Shown: positions 4,941-10,204 of the stretch, piece by piece | How positions within the stretch are numbered: the stretch's first letter is position 1 | How the letters are laid out: each line of letters starts with the position of its first letter | DNA from: Candidatus Woesearchaeota archaeon | Lineage (GTDB): Archaea; Nanobdellota; Nanobdellia; Woesearchaeales; 21-14-0-10-32-9 | Direction of reading: 5' to 3' | NCBI GenBank assembly: GCA_007117145.1 | Contig: SKHC01000043.1 | Location: forward strand, 1 to 12,143 | Length of the DNA: 12,143 bases | The notes under the pieces: model-generated | The model's input: only the letters and a program-made list of their open reading frames with translations | Databases searched by the model: none | What the model was told of the DNA's origin: nothing | Translations under genes and position numbers: made by a program

Positions 4941-6293
4941 TTATTTAGATTTTAGTTTGTCTAATTCTGCTTGAAGATTTTCTCTAATAATTCCAGGGTC
5001 TGCTTTGCCTTTTGTCTGTCTCATAACTAATCCAAACAAGAAATTTAAAGCTTTTTGCTCACCACTAAGGTAGTCGTTTACTGCCGAATTATTGTTTTTT
5101 AACACTTCGGCTGTAACTTTTTTTATTAGGTCTGAGTCATCTATTTTTAACAAATCATGCTCTTTAACATGTTTTTCTACATCGAAGTCTTCAACTACTA
5201 ATTTTTCTAAAAGTTTTTTTCCAACTGCCTCATTTATTTTATTTTCATAGACTAAGTTTAACACTTTAGAAACATTTTCTTTTGTGAATTTTGACTGAAG
5301 AATTGTTTGATTGTTATAGTTTAAAACTCTAAGTATTTCTCTTCGAAACCACTTTGCTTTAAACACAGGATCTAAGTTTATTTGTTCAAATAGCTCTGCT
5401 ATGTCTTTGTCCTGAGCTATTATGTCTGCATCGCTTAAAGGAACACCTTGTTTTGTGTAACGAGCAATTTTTTCATCTGATAACTCTGGGAGTTTTTCTT
5501 TTAAGAATTGAGTTGGAATTTTAATTATTGGAAGGTCAGGATCATATATGTAACCGTAGTCCGCCTCGCTTTCTTTTAGTCGCATCACATAAGTTTTTTG
5601 TTTTAATGGATCCCAACCATACGTAGCATTTTGGATTTTTTCGTTGTTTTCAACTGCTTTTTTTTGTCTTTTAGCTTCACTTATAATCGCACGCTCTATG
5701 TCTTTAAAACCTGTAACGTTTTTTATCTCACACCTAGAATATCCTGACTCTTTTATTGAAACGTTGACATCTGCTTTTACATTATCTGTTATGTTTAAGT
5801 ATTTGAGTATCCTACTGAGTTTATTCATGAAAAGTCTTGCCTGCTCAGCACTTTTTATATCTGGCTCTGTAACTATTTCTGCAAGAGGCATACCACTTCT
5901 GTTATAATCTATCAAAGTCTTATTATTTCTTATAATTTGAGCTGGGTCTTCTTCTAAGTGGATTCTTTTAAGTCTTATGTTTCCATCAGCAATTATTGAA
6001 CCGTTTACACCTAAAGGCTCTTCGAACTGAGTTATCTGATAATTCTTGGAAAGGTCAGGGTAAAAATACGATTTTCTGCTAAACACTAAGTTGTTTTTAA
6101 CTGTGAAATTTAGTGCTCTTGCTAAAAGAGTGCATTGTCTTACTGCTTCTTTGTTTACTGTTGGTTTACTTCCCGGGAATCCAAGGCATACTTCGCAAAC
6201 GTTTGTGTTTGGCAAAGCATTGGTTGTAGAGCAAGTGCAAAACAGCTTTGACTTTGTGTTTAGTGTTACGTGTATTTCAAGGCCTACTTTCAC
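4941..6293 (-). CDS. gatB: Asp-tRNA(Asn)/Glu-tRNA(Gln) amidotransferase subunit B
   Basis: GatB is the kinase and tRNA-binding subunit of GatCAB. It phosphorylates the misacylated Asp or Glu on tRNA, which is then amidated with ammonia from GatA. The 450-residue protein starts with the family hallmark VGLEIHVTLNTKSKLFC. Its zinc-site cysteines are C19, C21, C33 and C36, and it continues with VCLGFPGSKP. HLEEDPAQI, YNRSGMPLAEIVTEPD and the helical-plus-tail YqeY-like domain at the C-terminus (ending GIIRENLQAELDKL) are all present, so it is full length. The start is GTG at 6293, which overlaps the gatA stop as GTGA. It is the last gene of the gatC-gatA-gatB operon. A GTG start with a 4-nt overlap suggests translational coupling. 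Confidence 0.97.
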   Translation of the reverse strand: MKVGLEIHVTLNTKSKLFCTCSTTNALPNTNVCEVCLGFPGSKPTVNKEAVRQCTLLARALNFTVKNNLVFSRKSYFYPDLSKNYQITQFEEPLGVNGSIIADGNIRLKRIHLEEDPAQIIRNNKTLIDYNRSGMPLAEIVTEPDIKSAEQARLFMNKLSRILKYLNITDNVKADVNVSIKESGYSRCEIKNVTGFKDIERAIISEAKRQKKAVENNEKIQNATYGWDPLKQKTYVMRLKESEADYGYIYDPDLPIIKIPTQFLKEKLPELSDEKIARYTKQGVPLSDADIIAQDKDIAELFEQINLDPVFKAKWFRREILRVLNYNNQTILQSKFTKENVSKVLNLVYENKINEAVGKKLLEKLVVEDFDVEKHVKEHDLLKIDDSDLIKKVTAEVLKNNNSAVNDYLSGEQKALNFLFGLVMRQTKGKADPGIIRENLQAELDKLKSK

Positions 6294-7525
6294 AGCAATC
6301 CCCCCACAGAAAACATTTTTCTTTCTTCAAAATGATTAGTTGTTATTAACATCCCAACCATCTCCCCTATTGGGACTGTGAGATGAGGCAAACCTGCTAA
6401 GTTCACACCCGCTGTTAAAAGGTCCATGTTATAAATTTCAATTGGACTTAGATTCTTTGTATCTTTTATCTTTGGAGGCAAAATAGGCATGGTTGGATGT
6501 ATTATAGCAGAAACTTGTTTGAAAGCTTTTTTGTACTCTTCTATAAGTAAAGTTCTAACTTTTAATGCTTTTATGTAGTAAGCAGACCTGTAACCTGCCA
6601 TTCTTGTGAATGTTCCAAGGATAACTCTTCTTTTAGCCTCTACACCGAAGTTTTGTCTAACTTTAGTGAAGTAATCATTGTAGTGAAGTTTAAAATCGCT
6701 TTGAGGACCATACCTTAAACCAGAGTATTTTGCAAGGTTAGTTGAAGTCTCACTTAAAGCGATTACGTAATAAGAAGGAATGCTGTATTTCGCGTTTAAA
6801 GCCAAAGATATATTTTTTATTTGAATTCCTTTCGATTTCAATTTTTCAATTGCTAATTGAAATGCTTGCTTTACCTCTGGAGATAGGTTTTCAACGTATT
6901 CTTTTGGAACTCCAAGTATTCCTTTAAATGTTTCAAATTTTGAGAAATCTTCAGCTGGCAAGTCAACTGATGTTGAATCTTTACTGCAATTCCCACTTAT
7001 AACAGTTAGACCTTTTGCTGTAAGTTCTAAAGTATTTGCCATCACACCTATTTTATCTAAGCTGTTCGCATAGTCTATGAGGCCATATCTTGAAACTCTA
7101 CCATATGTTGGGCAAGCCCCAAATACTTGACAAAACGCGGCAGGATTTACTATACTACCCCCTGTGCTTTCTGCTATTGCTAAATGATTCTTAATTGTTT
7201 TCGCTGCTATCGCGCTTCCACTACTGCTCCCCCCAGGAACTCTTGTAGGATCAACTGGGTTTTTTAAATCATAGCTGTTGTTTATACCAAAGCTTCCAAA
7301 ACCAAACTCGTCTTGAGCTGTCTTACCTATTATTGTGCCGCCTTGTGATAAGATTTTTTCAACGCACGTCGCATTAAAACTTGGAATGTAGCCTTTTAGT
7401 ATTTTACTTGAGCTTTGAGCTGGCAAACCTTTTACGCAGATACAATCTTTAAACGATACAGTAACACCTGATAAAACTCCTTTCGCTATAGGTTTCATGT
7501 TAGAACTTGTAACTATTCCATTCAT
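6290..7525 (-). CDS. gatA: Asp-tRNA(Asn)/Glu-tRNA(Gln) amidotransferase subunit A (amidase)
   Basis: GatA releases ammonia from glutamine or asparagine and feeds it to GatB. The 411-residue protein carries the amidase-signature Ser-cisSer-Lys triad. K26 lies in VSFKD, the cis-serine S100 in PGGSSSGSA, and the nucleophile S124 in ESTGGSIVNPAAFC. The S100-S124 spacing of 24 equals that of other amidase-signature enzymes. The motif usually written SDTGGSIR reads ESTGGSIV here. The chain begins directly before the catalytic Lys region and lacks about 50-60 residues of the N-terminal helices found in typical GatA (about 480 aa). The C-terminal ILPPKIKD, NLAGLPHLTVPIG region is present. The start overlaps the gatC stop by 4 nt (ATGA), and its own stop overlaps the gatB start. 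Confidence 0.95.
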   Translation of the reverse strand: MNGIVTSSNMKPIAKGVLSGVTVSFKDCICVKGLPAQSSSKILKGYIPSFNATCVEKILSQGGTIIGKTAQDEFGFGSFGINNSYDLKNPVDPTRVPGGSSSGSAIAAKTIKNHLAIAESTGGSIVNPAAFCQVFGACPTYGRVSRYGLIDYANSLDKIGVMANTLELTAKGLTVISGNCSKDSTSVDLPAEDFSKFETFKGILGVPKEYVENLSPEVKQAFQLAIEKLKSKGIQIKNISLALNAKYSIPSYYVIALSETSTNLAKYSGLRYGPQSDFKLHYNDYFTKVRQNFGVEAKRRVILGTFTRMAGYRSAYYIKALKVRTLLIEEYKKAFKQVSAIIHPTMPILPPKIKDTKNLSPIEIYNMDLLTAGVNLAGLPHLTVPIGEMVGMLITTNHFEERKMFSVGGLL

Positions 7526-7794
7526 TTCAAACTCGGCCCCACAAAATAACCATCTTCCATTTCACCAAACAAAGCAGTCTTTTTTTTAACTTCAGGTTTG
7601 TCTTCTCTTAACTTAGGAGTTATTTTAACTGGGTGAAGACTTGGACTAACTCCTTTTGTATCTACTTCGCTCAGTAAATCAAATGCCTTGACAACGTCGT
7701 TTAACTCGTCTAAAAACTGGTCGGTTTCTTCGTTTGAAATGTTAACTCTTGAAAGTCTTGCAACGTCAAATAGTAATTCTTTTGAAAGTTTCAT
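7522..7794 (-). CDS. gatC: Asp-tRNA(Asn)/Glu-tRNA(Gln) amidotransferase subunit C
   Basis: GatC is the small linker subunit that wraps around and stabilises the GatA-GatB interface. The 90-residue protein shows the family pattern: LLFDVARLSRVNISNEE (about 7-23), a helix with LDELNDVVKAFDLLSEVDT, then GVSPSLHP and LREDKPE, and the C-terminal FVGPSLK. Length is normal. It is the first gene of the gatCAB operon and its stop overlaps the gatA start. A TATA-like AATTTAAAG centred about 27 bp upstream suggests a leaderless transcript from its own promoter, placed after a T9 run that would end the tRNA-Asn transcript. The position directly behind tRNA-Asn suggests the complex makes Asn-tRNA(Asn). 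Confidence 0.95.
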   Translation of the reverse strand: MKLSKELLFDVARLSRVNISNEETDQFLDELNDVVKAFDLLSEVDTKGVSPSLHPVKITPKLREDKPEVKKKTALFGEMEDGYFVGPSLK

Positions 7795-7816
7795 TGATAA
7801 ATTGAAAACGCTTAAA

Positions 7817-7825
7817 CTTTAAATT
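7817..7825 (-). promoter_or_regulatory. Putative TATA box of the gatCAB operon
   Basis: On the minus strand AATTTAAAG is centred about 27 bp upstream of the gatC ATG. It is weaker than the other boxes in the window, but its position matches them exactly. Confidence 0.45.
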
Positions 7826-7837
7826 ATTTACTGCTAG

Positions 7838-7846
7838 AAAAAAAAA
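7838..7846 (-). terminator. T9 run terminating tRNA-Asn
   Basis: Nine consecutive T on the minus strand begin 5 nt after the tRNA discriminator base. This fits an archaeal U-rich terminator and separates the tRNA from gatC transcription. Confidence 0.6.
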
Positions 7847-7851
7847 TTGAA

Positions 7852-7924
7852 CGGCTCCGGCCAGACTTGAACTGGCGACCTGTCGGTTAACAGCCGACCG
7901 CTCCACCTACTAAGCTACGGAGCC
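7852..7924 (-). tRNA. tRNA-Asn, anticodon GUU
   Basis: The 73-nt class I tRNA has acceptor arm GGCTCCG/CGGAGCC with discriminator G. The anticodon stem is GTCGG/CCGAC with loop CTGTTAA, giving anticodon GTT (reads AAC and AAU). The variable loop is AGGTC (5 nt), and the T arm is GCCAG-TTCAAGT-CTGGC. No intron and no CCA are encoded. It lies 57 bp upstream of gatC on the same strand. If this organism lacks a dedicated AsnRS, this tRNA would be charged with Asp and amidated by the neighbouring GatCAB. Confidence 0.97.
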
Positions 7925-7945
7925 ATCACTACTGCGAACTCGAAG

Positions 7946-7955
7946 TTTATTTAAA
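7946..7955 (-). promoter_or_regulatory. TATA box of tRNA-Asn
   Basis: On the minus strand TTTAAATAAA is centred about 26 bp upstream of the tRNA 5' end. It is preceded by a T-rich stretch that follows the last gene of the four-gene cassette and may terminate it. Confidence 0.55.
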
Positions 7956-7969
7956 AAATTTTTGATTAA

Positions 7970-8440
7970 CTACGTCAAACTATTCATCAAAATATTGTAA
8001 TCGCTACTGTGATACTTCTTAAAGTACTCTTTTTGACTTAATTTATCTTTAACCATATCTTTTTGAGTCCTACTCAAATTTTTATTATGATACAACTTTG
8101 ATATCTCTTGAGCCCTACTTGACCAATCCCAAAATCCATCACTTCTACGCCGACCATCCATCACATCTAGTATATCATATATAGGATCGTTTACTAAGCT
8201 GTCTGTGTAAACTGTGTACTCTTTGACAACATCTAACAGCTTATCTGTAACATCAACAAAATCTGAAAACGAGGTCTTCCAATGATATGAAAAAGGCATA
8301 GCCATAGCATAAGAATAAGACTGATCTAGCGCAGATAAACTAGTTGATATTCTATTGTGACCTGTCTTGAACAATTCAACTCTTTGATTCCACTTACTTA
8401 CTTTGTTTTTCAACCCATTAACTATACTTACAAGCGACAT
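7970..8440 (-). CDS. Hypothetical helical protein, last gene of the four-gene membrane cassette
   Basis: I do not recognise this 156-residue protein. It looks soluble and largely helical, with no transmembrane segment. Visible stretches are VNGLKNKVSKWNQRVELFK near the N-terminus, DVTDKLLDVVKEYTVYTDSLV in the middle, an Arg/Trp-rich segment (GRRRSDGFWDWSSRAQE), and a C-terminal part rich in Lys, Tyr and Ser ending in YHSSDYNILMNSLT. There are no cysteines or nuclease-like motifs. The longest reading frame starts with a GTG at 8449 overlapping the previous stop. The ATG at 8440 is preferred because GGAGG lies 9 nt upstream of it. Translation is probably coupled to the preceding membrane gene, whose stop is 5 nt away. 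tRNA-Asn follows after 45 bp. Confidence 0.6.
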   Translation of the reverse strand: MSLVSIVNGLKNKVSKWNQRVELFKTGHNRISTSLSALDQSYSYAMAMPFSYHWKTSFSDFVDVTDKLLDVVKEYTVYTDSLVNDPIYDILDVMDGRRRSDGFWDWSSRAQEISKLYHNKNLSRTQKDMVKDKLSQKEYFKKYHSSDYNILMNSLT

Positions 8441-8445
8441 AGCTA

Positions 8446-9156
8446 TCACCCTCCCAAAGGTATATATTCAAATTTACGCATATTATTGTTATTAATGTTT
8501 ATTAAGTTTTCCTCTAATCCTTGATTTCTTATGTGATTCTTGCGAATTCTTCTGTTAGGATTATTTGAATTTGCTTGAGCTGATCTGTTAAAAGGAGCTT
8601 GGCTTTCAACAGGTTTTTCTTTTTCATCTTCATTGGAACCTCGCCGTAATCGAGTGTAGAAAAACCTTCTTTTCTCAGCAGGCTCTTCTATTTTTTCTAT
8701 TTCAACTGGCCTTGGAGGTGGAGAATTCATAACTGGAGCTGGCCGGTACTCGATTTGACGAGGCTCAACAGGGTTTGCTCTGTTTGGAGGAAAAGTCCTA
8801 TACCTATTTTCTAGCTTGTTGAACTTTGCCTCCAAACTGTCAAGTTTAAATGAATAAGTTTGACTGATTGAATCTAATCTTGCTTCAAGAAGACTTTTTT
8901 GCTCTGATAATTCGTGAAAGTTCTCATGGTTTTTAGCAATTATAGAACCTGTGTAACTTTCAACTGTTTCGGTCACCGAAGTCTTAGCTGAATGAATTTC
9001 ATGACTACAACCTTTGTAAATTACAGCTCCTGCTAATATACTATACACTATCGTTTTTCTAACTGCACTTGGAGGATTCCCAAATAAAAATCTTTTAGTA
9101 CCAAGATACAATACCCCTGCACTAACAACTCCGAGCACTTTAGAATTTAGATTCAT
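8446..9156 (-). CDS. Hypothetical membrane protein with coiled coil and Pro-rich basic tail
   Basis: I do not recognise the family. The 236-residue protein has two short hydrophobic segments (about 6-25 and 34-48) joined by a basic turn (KRFLFGNPPSAVRK). A predicted coiled coil (about 74-119) follows, with SLLEARLDSISQTYSFKLDSLEAKFNKLENRY. Next is a Pro-rich linker (122-160) with EYRPAPVMNSPPPRPVEIE, then a charged, Arg- and Asn-rich low-complexity tail. This resembles a membrane-anchored scaffold or tether rather than an enzyme; that is inference. An upstream in-frame GTG at 9192 exists, but the ATG at 9156 has AGAGAGGT 4 nt upstream and is preferred. It overlaps the preceding gene by 17 nt and ends with a GGGAGGGTGA that doubles as the next gene's Shine-Dalgarno. 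Confidence 0.65.
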   Translation of the reverse strand: MNLNSKVLGVVSAGVLYLGTKRFLFGNPPSAVRKTIVYSILAGAVIYKGCSHEIHSAKTSVTETVESYTGSIIAKNHENFHELSEQKSLLEARLDSISQTYSFKLDSLEAKFNKLENRYRTFPPNRANPVEPRQIEYRPAPVMNSPPPRPVEIEKIEEPAEKRRFFYTRLRRGSNEDEKEKPVESQAPFNRSAQANSNNPNRRIRKNHIRNQGLEENLININNNNMRKFEYIPLGG

Positions 9157-9394
9157 AAATACCTCTCTCTTTAACTTTTCTAGCGAACTCACTTAACTCA
9201 GGAAAATTATCTTTAACGAAACGAGACTTAACAAGAAGATCGGGGTCAATGTATGTTTCTTTACAAGGATCGATGGAATCTAAAAACTCACGTCTCTCTC
9301 TGACAACGTAGCTGAATAATTGCCCTCTATCATCTAAGTCGCAAAGCTTATCATACGTTTGAATCACTCTTAACACATAGTCAAGGGTTCCCAT
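9140..9394 (-). CDS. Hypothetical small charged protein of the membrane cassette
   Basis: This 84-residue protein is not recognised. It is predicted to be soluble and helical, with YVLRVIQTYDKLCDLDDRGQ at the start, YVVRERREFLDSIDPCKE in the middle, and a C-terminal half rich in charged residues (KSRFVKDNFPELSEFARKVKERG). Two cysteines (C18 and C44) are present without a recognisable metal motif. The start is the ATG at 9394, with GGAGGAG 3 nt upstream; the longer GTG start at 9406 lies inside that Shine-Dalgarno region. It overlaps the preceding glycine-zipper gene by 14 nt and the following membrane gene by 17 nt. This tight coupling makes it likely to be a real gene and a partner of the flanking membrane proteins. 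Confidence 0.6.
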   Translation of the reverse strand: MGTLDYVLRVIQTYDKLCDLDDRGQLFSYVVRERREFLDSIDPCKETYIDPDLLVKSRFVKDNFPELSEFARKVKERGIYESKF

Positions 9395-9689
9395 TATCTC
9401 CTCCACTGCTCGGAGTAGTTTTTCTTATCCTACTGCCAACTTTGTCCCCTGCGTATAACCCTCCAAGCGCTCCAATTGCAGCACCCAACAATTTATCGTT
9501 ATCCTCATCACTTCCACTTGCAATATTATCTTTAATTGCCTTGTAAAATTCAGGGCCTTTTGCGTAAACAGCACCACCTGTCGCAACAGCAGCCAACGCT
9601 CTATTAAAATCATCATCTTTATCTTGAACTCTTGTACCTAAATAGTACGCCCCAACTCCAAGCACTAAATAATCTACTAAGCCTGCCAT
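9381..9689 (-). CDS. Glycine-zipper membrane protein, first gene of the unknown cassette
   Basis: The 102-residue protein has a hydrophobic N-terminal segment (about 2-19, VDYLVLGVGAYYLG) and a second small-residue-rich segment (31-43, ALAAVATGGAVYA). A third (67-85) carries a perfect glycine zipper: G69, G73, G77, G81 and G85 are each four residues apart. The tail is Gly/Ser/Asn-rich and polar. Glycine zippers allow tight helix packing and occur in self-assembling membrane proteins, pore formers and some phage coat-type proteins. No family is recognised. The ATG at 9689 has AGGTGAT 5 nt upstream. A TATA-like element lies about 38 bp upstream, so this gene should lead an operon of four overlapping genes. 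Confidence 0.65.
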   Translation of the reverse strand: MAGLVDYLVLGVGAYYLGTRVQDKDDDFNRALAAVATGGAVYAKGPEFYKAIKDNIASGSDEDNDKLLGAAIGALGGLYAGDKVGSRIRKTTPSSGGDNGNP

Positions 9690-9694
9690 AACAT

Positions 9695-9701
9695 ATCACC
9701 T
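9695..9701 (-). promoter_or_regulatory. Shine-Dalgarno of the first cassette gene
   Basis: AGGTGAT is complementary to the 16S rRNA 3' end and lies 5 nt before the ATG at 9689. With the TATA box at about 9727 it implies a leader of only a dozen or so nucleotides. Confidence 0.65.
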
Positions 9702-9721
9702 AAGAAAAAGTGTAGCGTTAC

Positions 9722-9733
9722 AAATTAAATAAG
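9722..9733 (-). promoter_or_regulatory. Probable TATA box of the four-gene cassette
   Basis: On the minus strand CTTATTTAATTT is centred about 38 bp upstream of the first cassette ATG. It lies just downstream of the T-rich end of the regulator gene, so the cassette seems to be transcribed separately from the regulator. Confidence 0.45.
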
Positions 9734-9742
9734 ATATCCACT

Positions 9743-9769
9743 AAAAAACCGAAACCTTTCCGAAAAAAA
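9743..9769 (-). terminator. Paired T-runs with CCGAAA direct repeats after the regulator gene
   Basis: Directly after the regulator stop, the minus strand reads T7, then CGGAAAGGTTTCGG, then T6. Both T-runs could terminate transcription. On the plus strand CCGAAA occurs twice (9749-9754 and 9760-9765), 11 bp apart, about one helical turn. This would also suit a DNA-binding site just upstream of the cassette promoter. Confidence 0.5.
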
Positions 9770-10042
9770 TCAGAGATTATTTCTAACGTCCTCTATACTG
9801 CCTGCAATTTTCTCGCCTTTTTCAGTCAGAGTTATTATTTTAAGTCTTCCTTGCTTTTCAAATGCAACGATGTTGTAGCGCTCCATTTCCTGCAAGATTT
9901 TAACAACGTGGCTATAAGTACAATCAACAGTTTTTGCCAAATTAGAAGCGTAAACTTCGTTTGGAGAATTTTTCAAATTAATCAGCATCATAGCTGGTTT
10001 TTCCCTAAAAAATGTTCCAAAAATCTTCTTATTCTTAACCAC
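9770..10042 (-). CDS. Small winged-helix transcription regulator
   Basis: The 90-residue protein is a single winged-helix domain. A first helix (MMLINLKNSPN, 18-28) is followed by the helix-turn-helix VYASNLAKTVDCTYSHVVKILQEMERYNIV (30-59), a two-strand wing (FEKQGRLKIITLT, 61-73) and a final helix. It resembles archaeal MarR/ArsR-like single-domain regulators. There is one cysteine (C41) and no sensor domain. The start is GTG at 10042, with GGGGG 7 nt upstream. A perfect 9-bp inverted repeat lies in its promoter region, suggesting autoregulation. It is upstream of, and on the same strand as, the four-gene cassette and divergent from glgP, so either could be a target. Confidence 0.82.
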   Translation of the reverse strand: MVKNKKIFGTFFREKPAMMLINLKNSPNEVYASNLAKTVDCTYSHVVKILQEMERYNIVAFEKQGRLKIITLTEKGEKIAGSIEDVRNNL

Positions 10043-10060
10043 ATTAAATCCCCCTAAAGC

Positions 10061-10087
10061 TATTGATTACAATCATTATAATCAATA
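10061..10087. promoter_or_regulatory. Perfect 9-bp inverted repeat, probable operator of the winged-helix regulator
   Basis: TATTGATTA (10061-10069) and TAATCAATA (10079-10087) are exact reverse complements separated by 9 bp. The dyad begins 19 bp upstream of the regulator's GTG and lies between a TATA-like TTATATTA (about 10087-10094) and the expected transcription start. That is the usual place for an archaeal repressor site. The centre-to-centre distance of 18 bp would suit a dimer of winged-helix proteins. Confidence 0.6.
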
Positions 10088-10172
10088 ATATAATTGAAGA
10101 TTTGTTTTATTTATATAATTTTCTAAAAGAGCTTAGTTATTACTTAGCGATTATAAAAAAAATTAGAAATGC

Positions 10173-10180
10173 TTATATAA
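10173..10180 (+). promoter_or_regulatory. TATA box of the glucan phosphorylase gene
   Basis: TTATATAA is centred about 28 bp upstream of the ATG at 10205. The purine-rich GAAATGC before it could be the BRE. The spacing predicts a leaderless transcript. Confidence 0.65.
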
Positions 10181-10204
10181 CACTAAAGTGCAAATAAAAA
10201 CAAG

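Noticed and set aside
8446-9156. Lipoprotein anchoring through Cys50 of the coiled-coil membrane protein
   Set aside because: The residues before the cysteine (IYKGC) do not match a lipobox well, and two hydrophobic segments already explain membrane attachment.
9425-9616. Alternative minus-strand frame within the glycine-zipper gene
   Set aside because: It is fully contained in the 9381-9689 gene, which has a better Shine-Dalgarno and a membrane pattern. The shadow frame has no start signal.
7852-9770. Integration of the four-gene cassette as a mobile element into tRNA-Asn
   Set aside because: The cassette lies on the 5' side of the tRNA, whereas integrases usually use the 3' half. I found no integrase gene and no repeated tRNA 3' fragment at the far end. 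A decayed element cannot be excluded.
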